Positions 44,559-49,591 of a stretch of 49,591 nt of DNA are shown here, in pieces; positions within the stretch are counted from its first letter, which is position 1, and the number at the start of each line of letters is the position of its first letter. Under the pieces are notes generated by a model that searched no databases, was not told the origin of the DNA, and saw only the letters and a list, made by a program, of their open reading frames with translations. The stretch comes from DASVTR01 sp033855775 (GTDB taxonomy: Bacteria; Acidobacteriota; Blastocatellia; Pyrinomonadales; Pyrinomonadaceae): the NCBI GenBank assembly GCA_033855775.1, contig JAWVFT010000069.1:1-49591 (forward strand), read 5' to 3'. A program made the position numbers and the translations under genes.

Positions 44559-47360
44559 ATGGCTAACAAGAAACTACCCGAAGGTTTCGCTAAGAATGAG
44601 TTTGGAGTCTGGGCAAAGCAGCGACAGCAAAGCAACCCGAAGGCCTGGGAGACGGCCCTCGCGCAGAAGCGGCAGATGTCGCCCCCGCCTGAACTCAGCT
44701 TTCAGGCTGACGCAAAGCAGCTTGAATCATTGCTCAAGTTGCCCGGCCTGTTTGTCCCCGACGGCAAAGCCGCCGGGGGAGTTGTTATTAAGCAAGCTAA
44801 GAATCCTTATCCTCTGGGGAGCCTCGGCTACGTCGGCGAGGTGGTCGAGGTAGCCGCCGGAAAAGAGACGTACAGCGGCGGCGCTCTCGTCCTGCCCTTT
44901 ACGCCCGCGCTGCTCGGCACGGTGCGCCGCGAAACGCTGGCTCTCTTCAGATGGGACAAGACGCTCAAGTCATTCCAGCTTGTGCCGGTGTCGGGCGTCG
45001 GCAAAGATGCCGACTACGTGTGGGGTCGCATCACGGCTCCCGGCCTGTACGTCATCATCGGGCTGCAATCCGACCCGCTGCTGCTCAAGATGCTCCACGT
45101 CACAACCGAACTGAGCGAACTGTTGGGCGGCATGAAGTCAAAGTCGCGCGCCGAGTTGCTGCTGAGCCTCTGCACGCTGCTGAACAACGAGGAACTGCGA
45201 CGCGCCTCAACCAATAGTCAAACGCTTGAGCGTTTATTTCAAAATGGCTGGAACCCTTCGTCGGCCTACTGGGTGACGGAGACGCCGAAAGCCAAATCAA
45301 AATCCCGGCGGAAGAAAGATGTCTCGCCGCTCGGCGGCGACCCGATAGAACTCTGCCCGCCGATGCCGTTTGAGGGCTGGTTCGAGCGTCCGTTGTTCCA
45401 TCATGACTGGCCCGGCTTCCCCGGCGGCTATCTCTTTGACCCCGGTTGGAGCAGCGCCGGGCCGACGAACATCGCCGGTCACAGCACGGAAGTGGTCGTT
45501 GACCCGACGAATCATAATCGCATCTACACGGCCACGGCAGACGGCGGCGTCTGGTGTCTGGACAACGTGACTTTTTATCCAACGCGCCGTTGGCGTCCGC
45601 TCACGGATCAGGAAAACACGCTGTCGATACAAGCCATGGCGGTCGCGCCCTCGAACGGCAGCATCATCTATTACGGCGACGGTCTTAACCGCTTGATGCG
45701 TTCGGACAATCGCGGCATGACGTGGCGACGCGCCAGCATGACCGACCACGGAGCCATCAATCGCATCGTCGTGCATCCGACCGAACCGAACCTGGTTTAC
45801 GTCGCCAGCGAGACGGGACTCTGGCGCTCGCGCGATGGCGGCGCGACGTGGGACAGCAATGGCTCGTACATGACGATGTACGACGGCGCAATCACCGACT
45901 TGAAGATGGATTATCAGAGCGCGGCCACGCTCTTCATCGGCGTCCGTGGCATCGGCTTGCTGAAGTCTTCGACTAGCGGGCGACGCTTTGACGTTGTTCT
46001 GCCGTGGTCCAGAGCCGCCTCGCCGACCGGAAGCGAAATCCGCATCGCCCTCGGACGACAGGGGACGACTTCGACGCGCGCCGTCGTCGCGCGTTTCGAT
46101 CAGGAAGTCTTCGTCAATCGCGGCGGCGGGCGTCCCGGCACGACCTTCACGTCGCGCGGGCAAATCGGCGGCAACGGTTATAGCGGTTGGTGCTTCGCCA
46201 TAGGCGTTGACCCATTCGACGACAACGTGATTCTGGCTGGCTCACAAGACCTCTACCGCGCGACCAATGGATTCGACCTCGCCGCTCCGGCCAACTGGAT
46301 GCAGGTGGCGGGCTACAACGGCGTCGCGCATCCGGACCAGTGGCATGTGGAGTTCGACGCGGCGCAACGCGGCCTTGTCTATCTGGCCAACGACGGCGGC
46401 GTCTATCGTTCGATTGACAGCGGGGCCACGTGGACTGACTTGAACCAGAGCCTCATCACCGCGCAGATTTACGACACAGGCGTGTCCGGCAACAACGCCA
46501 TGGCGGGCATGTATCATCAGGGCATCGTCGCCTCGACCAACCTGGGGTCGCGTGGCTGGTCGGCCATCGAAGGCGGGTCCTGGGAGTTTTCAAATGTCTA
46601 CGGCGACCCGCGACGACCTTACTACTTCTACGTCATCTCGGGGGTCCTGCACAGGCGGCGCTGGCCCAACACGGGCGGCCCCGATTTCGACATCAACTTC
46701 GGCAACTTCAACGTAACCTCCGTCGCCGTTGACCCGCGCTCTACGTCTGATACATTACTTGCGGGCAGTTCCAATCCGGGCGCAGTGATGCGCGCCTTGA
46801 ACGGCAGCAATCGCGCGCCGACATGGACGCAGGAGCCGGGCATCAGTCTGACCGCAGGCTCGACAATTGCCTCGGTGGCCTTCGCCCCAAGCGAACCCGG
46901 CAGAGCCTACGCCATTTCAAGCGATGGGCGCGTGTTCACCAAAGCGGACGTGAACGCCGGTGACGCATGGACGCAGACCGGACAATGGAGCGTGAGCGGC
47001 GTCGTTCAACTGATGGTCAACTCGCTCCACTCCGACCGTCTCTATGCCATCAACGGCAACAGCATCGCGCGTTCACCCGATTCCGGCAGGACTTGGATTC
47101 CGATTCCGGGTTCCGGCGCCGACATGCTGCCCGCCTCGCCTTTCAAGGCCATCGTCGTGCCGCCGGATGACGGCGCGGTCATTTATCTGGCCGCGGACAT
47201 CGGCGTCTTTGTGACTTCCGATGAAGGCGTCACCTGGTATAACTACGATTCGTCAACGACGAGCACGAGCGTGCTGCCCAACGCGCGCATAGAGTATCTC
47301 TTCTGGCACCGGGGCCGCCTGTACGCCGCTTTGAGCGGGCGCGGCTTGTGGTGGCGATAG
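44559..47360 (+). CDS. Large BNR/sortilin-type beta-propeller protein
   Basis: This is a 933-aa protein. The start is fixed by the AAGGAGG sequence. Residues about 1-270 are a helical N-terminal region I do not recognise, with 'LPEGFAKNEFGVWAKQRQQS' at the start. Residues about 310-930 are propeller blades with BNR-type loops, for example 'WRSRDGGATWDSN', 'VYRSIDSGATWTDLNQ', 'SPDSGRTWIPIPG' and 'TSDEGVTWYNYD'. BNR propellers occur in sialidases, sortilins and plant-type photosystem factors, but the sialidase Arg triad is not evident, so enzyme activity is not claimed. There is no signal peptide, as with the protease at the left end. The gene is the last on the plus strand and converges on the DoxX gene, with 36 nt between stops. 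Confidence 0.85.
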   Translation: MANKKLPEGFAKNEFGVWAKQRQQSNPKAWETALAQKRQMSPPPELSFQADAKQLESLLKLPGLFVPDGKAAGGVVIKQAKNPYPLGSLGYVGEVVEVAAGKETYSGGALVLPFTPALLGTVRRETLALFRWDKTLKSFQLVPVSGVGKDADYVWGRITAPGLYVIIGLQSDPLLLKMLHVTTELSELLGGMKSKSRAELLLSLCTLLNNEELRRASTNSQTLERLFQNGWNPSSAYWVTETPKAKSKSRRKKDVSPLGGDPIELCPPMPFEGWFERPLFHHDWPGFPGGYLFDPGWSSAGPTNIAGHSTEVVVDPTNHNRIYTATADGGVWCLDNVTFYPTRRWRPLTDQENTLSIQAMAVAPSNGSIIYYGDGLNRLMRSDNRGMTWRRASMTDHGAINRIVVHPTEPNLVYVASETGLWRSRDGGATWDSNGSYMTMYDGAITDLKMDYQSAATLFIGVRGIGLLKSSTSGRRFDVVLPWSRAASPTGSEIRIALGRQGTTSTRAVVARFDQEVFVNRGGGRPGTTFTSRGQIGGNGYSGWCFAIGVDPFDDNVILAGSQDLYRATNGFDLAAPANWMQVAGYNGVAHPDQWHVEFDAAQRGLVYLANDGGVYRSIDSGATWTDLNQSLITAQIYDTGVSGNNAMAGMYHQGIVASTNLGSRGWSAIEGGSWEFSNVYGDPRRPYYFYVISGVLHRRRWPNTGGPDFDINFGNFNVTSVAVDPRSTSDTLLAGSSNPGAVMRALNGSNRAPTWTQEPGISLTAGSTIASVAFAPSEPGRAYAISSDGRVFTKADVNAGDAWTQTGQWSVSGVVQLMVNSLHSDRLYAINGNSIARSPDSGRTWIPIPGSGADMLPASPFKAIVVPPDDGAVIYLAADIGVFVTSDEGVTWYNYDSSTTSTSVLPNARIEYLFWHRGRLYAALSGRGLWWR

Positions 47361-47396
47361 CCCGTTTCGCGCACGCAGGATAATCAACCGATAGCT

Positions 47397-47819
47397 TCAA
47401 CGCTCGCTTGTGGCGGCGTCGCGTTTGCGCCCTAACACCGAGTCGAGGCTCCAAATGCCTGCGCCCCGCGCGGCCATGTAGAGGAAGAGGAAACAGAAAA
47501 GGACGGCGGCCACGCCCTGATTCTGCAAGGGCCAGCCGCCCTGCGGCGCATGAAACTGCCAGTAAGCGACAGCCATCATGCCCGACATGATGAACGCGAC
47601 CGGGCGCGTGAAGAGCCCGAGCATAATCATGATGCCGCCGACGAATTCGAGTATGCCGCCGATGCCGACCTCAGACATCAAAGGCGGAGCCGAACCCGGC
47701 GGGCCGGGCATCCCGCCATACCAACCAAAGAGAATCAAGCCGCCCGACTGGAAGAACAAAAATCCGGCGACGACGCGCAGCAGAAAATATGTGACTTGTG
47801 CGGCACGATTCATGTTCAT
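47397..47819 (-). CDS. DoxX family membrane protein
   Basis: This 140-aa integral membrane protein has about four transmembrane helices: 'VTYFLLRVVAGFLFFQSG', 'GIGGILEFVGGIMIMLGLF', 'PVAFIMSGMMAVAYWQ' and 'AAVLFCFLFLYMAARGAG'. The charge pattern and the 'GxLEFVGGxxLxLGLFTRPVA' region are typical of DoxX/DoxD-like proteins, which act with redox or quinone partners in some bacteria; the substrate is unknown here. The ATG has AAAGGA five bases upstream. It follows the BNR protein gene on the same strand by 89 nt, and may be co-transcribed with it. Confidence 0.88.
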   Translation of the reverse strand: MNMNRAAQVTYFLLRVVAGFLFFQSGGLILFGWYGGMPGPPGSAPPLMSEVGIGGILEFVGGIMIMLGLFTRPVAFIMSGMMAVAYWQFHAPQGGWPLQNQGVAAVLFCFLFLYMAARGAGIWSLDSVLGRKRDAATSER

Positions 47820-47908
47820 CGGTTTCCTTTCAAAGCCGCGACGAGTTTATGCGAAGACTCGTTCCGGCAAACGCCCGTCATGTTGTTAGCATTCGTAAGC
47901 TGCATCAT

Positions 47909-49591
47909 CTATTCCTCTCTGGATTCTTTCGCTTCCACTTTTGGAACACCCGCGTCTTGCAGTTGCCGGTTCAAAGCCGGAATATCCTGCGACTCAATCG
48001 CTCGCCAGCGTTCTATCAAAGAGCTTGCGTCGCGTTGAATGTCCGCGACTGCCGCCGCGACCTGCGTTGAAGGCGCGACATCCGCTTCCTGAATAATCCC
48101 GAAGAGCGTCTGCGCTCTCGTTAAGACGAGCAGGGAGAGCGGCGAGCCCGGACGACGATTGGCCGCGCCCGCCAACTCCTGCAACTTTTGGTTAAAGGCG
48201 TCAATCTGCTTTGCCGTAGCTTCCGGCATGCCCGCGCGCGAGCGAAGGCTGGCGAGCTCCGCGCTCAAAGAGTTGAGCCGCCGGTTGAGCGGCTGCAATC
48301 GCAGCCACTCGTCATAGAGTTGTTTGGACAGTTCAAACTGACGCGCCAAATCCGCGTTTGAACTCTTGACGCGCGGGTCTATCTTCAACGCGAGCGGCTG
48401 CGTGTAGCTCTTGCCGCCCACGGTCAGCACAACCATGTACTGTCCGGGCATCGCCAGGGGCGCATTAACGACGGGCGCGGTGTTGCGATAGACGGCGGCG
48501 ATTGGATAGTCGGGCGCAACATCTGGGACAGGTTGATGGCGCATGTCCCACATAAAGCGGTGCATGCCCGACGCGGCTGAAAGCGGCTGCGGCGGGCGAA
48601 CCCAGTAAGCCGGAATGCTCAAGGCCGGGTCGGGTGTTGGAACGGGGTCTGCGCTTGAGTAACGCCGCACAATCTGCCCGCCGCTGTCGCGTATCTCAAG
48701 CGTGACCGCGCCCTTCACAGAGCGGCCCAGGTAGTAATCTATAACGGCGCCGTCCGGCGGATTTTCGCCCGCGGGAACATCCGGCGGCAGCGGCGTATCC
48801 GTGTTCATGTTCCAACGCACGCGGAGCGCTGTTTGCGGTTGGAAGAGAAAGGCCGGAGCAGACGCGAGTTGCGCATCCAGTTGGCGCAAAGGAGCTATGT
48901 CGTCAAGAATCCAGAAGCCGCGGCCATGTGTCGCCGCGACCAAATCATCATCCTTGACGATTAAATCGCGCACGGAGGTGGCGGGCATGTTGAGCCTTAA
49001 AGATTGCCAGTGGTCGCCCGCGTCGAAGGAGACGTAGACGGAGCGCTCCGTGCCTGCGAAGAGCAATCCTTTGCGTCGCGTATCTTCGCGCACGACGTTC
49101 ACGTTCTCGTTATTGGGGATGCCGTTCGTAATCTCCTGCCAACTCTTGCCGGAATCGCGCGTGCGATAGATGTGCGGGCGCAGGTCGTCGAGGCGCAGCG
49201 TGTTGACGGCGGCGTAGGCCGTTTGCGCGTCGAAATGGCTGGCGTCAATGAGAGAGATTTTCTGCCACGCCGTCAGTTGCGCCGGAGTGATGTCCGTCCA
49301 ATGCGCGCCGCCGTCCGTCGTCAGATGAACGAGGCCGTCGTCCGTCCCGGCCCAGATGCGATTGATGTCGAGCGGAGAAGGAGCGATTGTGTAGATGACG
49401 CCGCGCTGCGCCGGTTGGGCGGTCGGCTGCGAGCGATACTTGCCCACGTTCGCGGGAACGTCAAAGGTCTTGCGTGTCAGGTCAGGACTAATCTGTTCCC
49501 AACTCTGGCCGCCGTCTTTCGTCTTCCATAAAGTGTTGGCCGCGAAGTAAAGAACGTGCGGGTCAACGGGCGAGAAGATGACAGGCTCCGT
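47909..49591 (-). CDS. Sortilin/BNR-type propeller protein, 3' part (runs off right edge)
   Basis: The last 560 residues of a larger protein are inside the window. The frame stays open to the right edge, so the GTG at 49447 is not the start. The 48 codons beyond it continue the same blade pattern (DPHVLYFAANTLWKTKDGGQ), which fits a BNR/VPS10 propeller. Further repeats are 'DDGLVHLTTDGGAHWTDITP', 'TRDSGKSWQEITNG' and 'SFDAGDHWQSLRLNMPATS'. After the propeller comes a beta-sandwich (TPLPPDVPAGENPPDGAVID, 'VTLEIRDSGGQIVRR'), then a helical C-terminal region. Such proteins of about 1,000 aa are common in Acidobacteriota and related phyla and are annotated as sortilin-like or glycosyl hydrolase without proof of activity. 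Confidence 0.85.
   Translation of the reverse strand, partial: TEPVIFSPVDPHVLYFAANTLWKTKDGGQSWEQISPDLTRKTFDVPANVGKYRSQPTAQPAQRGVIYTIAPSPLDINRIWAGTDDGLVHLTTDGGAHWTDITPAQLTAWQKISLIDASHFDAQTAYAAVNTLRLDDLRPHIYRTRDSGKSWQEITNGIPNNENVNVVREDTRRKGLLFAGTERSVYVSFDAGDHWQSLRLNMPATSVRDLIVKDDDLVAATHGRGFWILDDIAPLRQLDAQLASAPAFLFQPQTALRVRWNMNTDTPLPPDVPAGENPPDGAVIDYYLGRSVKGAVTLEIRDSGGQIVRRYSSADPVPTPDPALSIPAYWVRPPQPLSAASGMHRFMWDMRHQPVPDVAPDYPIAAVYRNTAPVVNAPLAMPGQYMVVLTVGGKSYTQPLALKIDPRVKSSNADLARQFELSKQLYDEWLRLQPLNRRLNSLSAELASLRSRAGMPEATAKQIDAFNQKLQELAGAANRRPGSPLSLLVLTRAQTLFGIIQEADVAPSTQVAAAVADIQRDASSLIERWRAIESQDIPALNRQLQDAGVPKVEAKESREE

Noticed and set aside
47909..49447. 512-codon gene starting at GTG 49447
   Set aside because: The frame is open to the window edge and the upstream codons continue a BNR blade, so the true start lies outside the window.

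Overview
The window reads as chromosomal DNA from a G+C-rich, Gram-negative-type bacterium. Acidobacteriota, perhaps class Blastocatellia, is my best guess. This is an inference from the gene repertoire: many carboxypeptidase-regulatory-like domains, a Ser/Thr kinase, a caspase-FGE fusion, CsgG, patatin, and sortilin/BNR-type propeller proteins. I see no rRNA, tRNA, CRISPR array, integrase or transposase.

Layout. 1-611 has no recognisable gene. 612-2804 (+) encodes a subtilisin-like protease with a C-terminal propeller. It converges on a long minus-strand run and is separated from it by a hairpin with a perfect 26-bp stem (2859-2918). The minus-strand run reaches from about 36,970 down to 2,986. 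In order of transcription it holds a 4,772-aa secreted mosaic protein (22258-36576), a 5,461-aa secreted RHS/YD-repeat protein (5876-22261), a small acidic protein that fits an immunity protein (5461-5898), a degenerate fragment related to the RHS pre-toxin region (about 5333-5463), two small secreted proteins, and a patatin-like lipase. The two giant genes overlap by ATGA, with a Shine-Dalgarno sequence inside the end of the first. The RHS and immunity genes overlap by 23 nt. Together the two giant genes cover about 62% of the window.

The most interesting system is this giant polymorphic-toxin locus. A LamG/carboxypeptidase-regulatory/Ig-like protein is translationally coupled to an RHS cage protein. 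That protein ends in a pre-toxin segment and a ParB/sulfiredoxin-like toxin domain of clearly lower G+C, followed by an overlapping immunity gene and a displaced remnant of a related toxin cassette. Upstream lies a candidate promoter with both consensus hexamers (15-bp spacer), abutted by two tandem 22-bp direct repeats.

The right-hand part (38019-47360, +) holds a membrane-anchored Ser/Thr kinase, a secreted protein whose C-terminal domain resembles the kinase ectodomain type (DUF4384-like), a CsgG-family secreted protein, a caspase-FGE fusion protein, and a large BNR-propeller protein. A methyltransferase gene (37066-37698, -) diverges from the kinase. The window ends with a DoxX membrane protein and the 3' part of a sortilin/BNR-type protein that runs off the right edge (both -).
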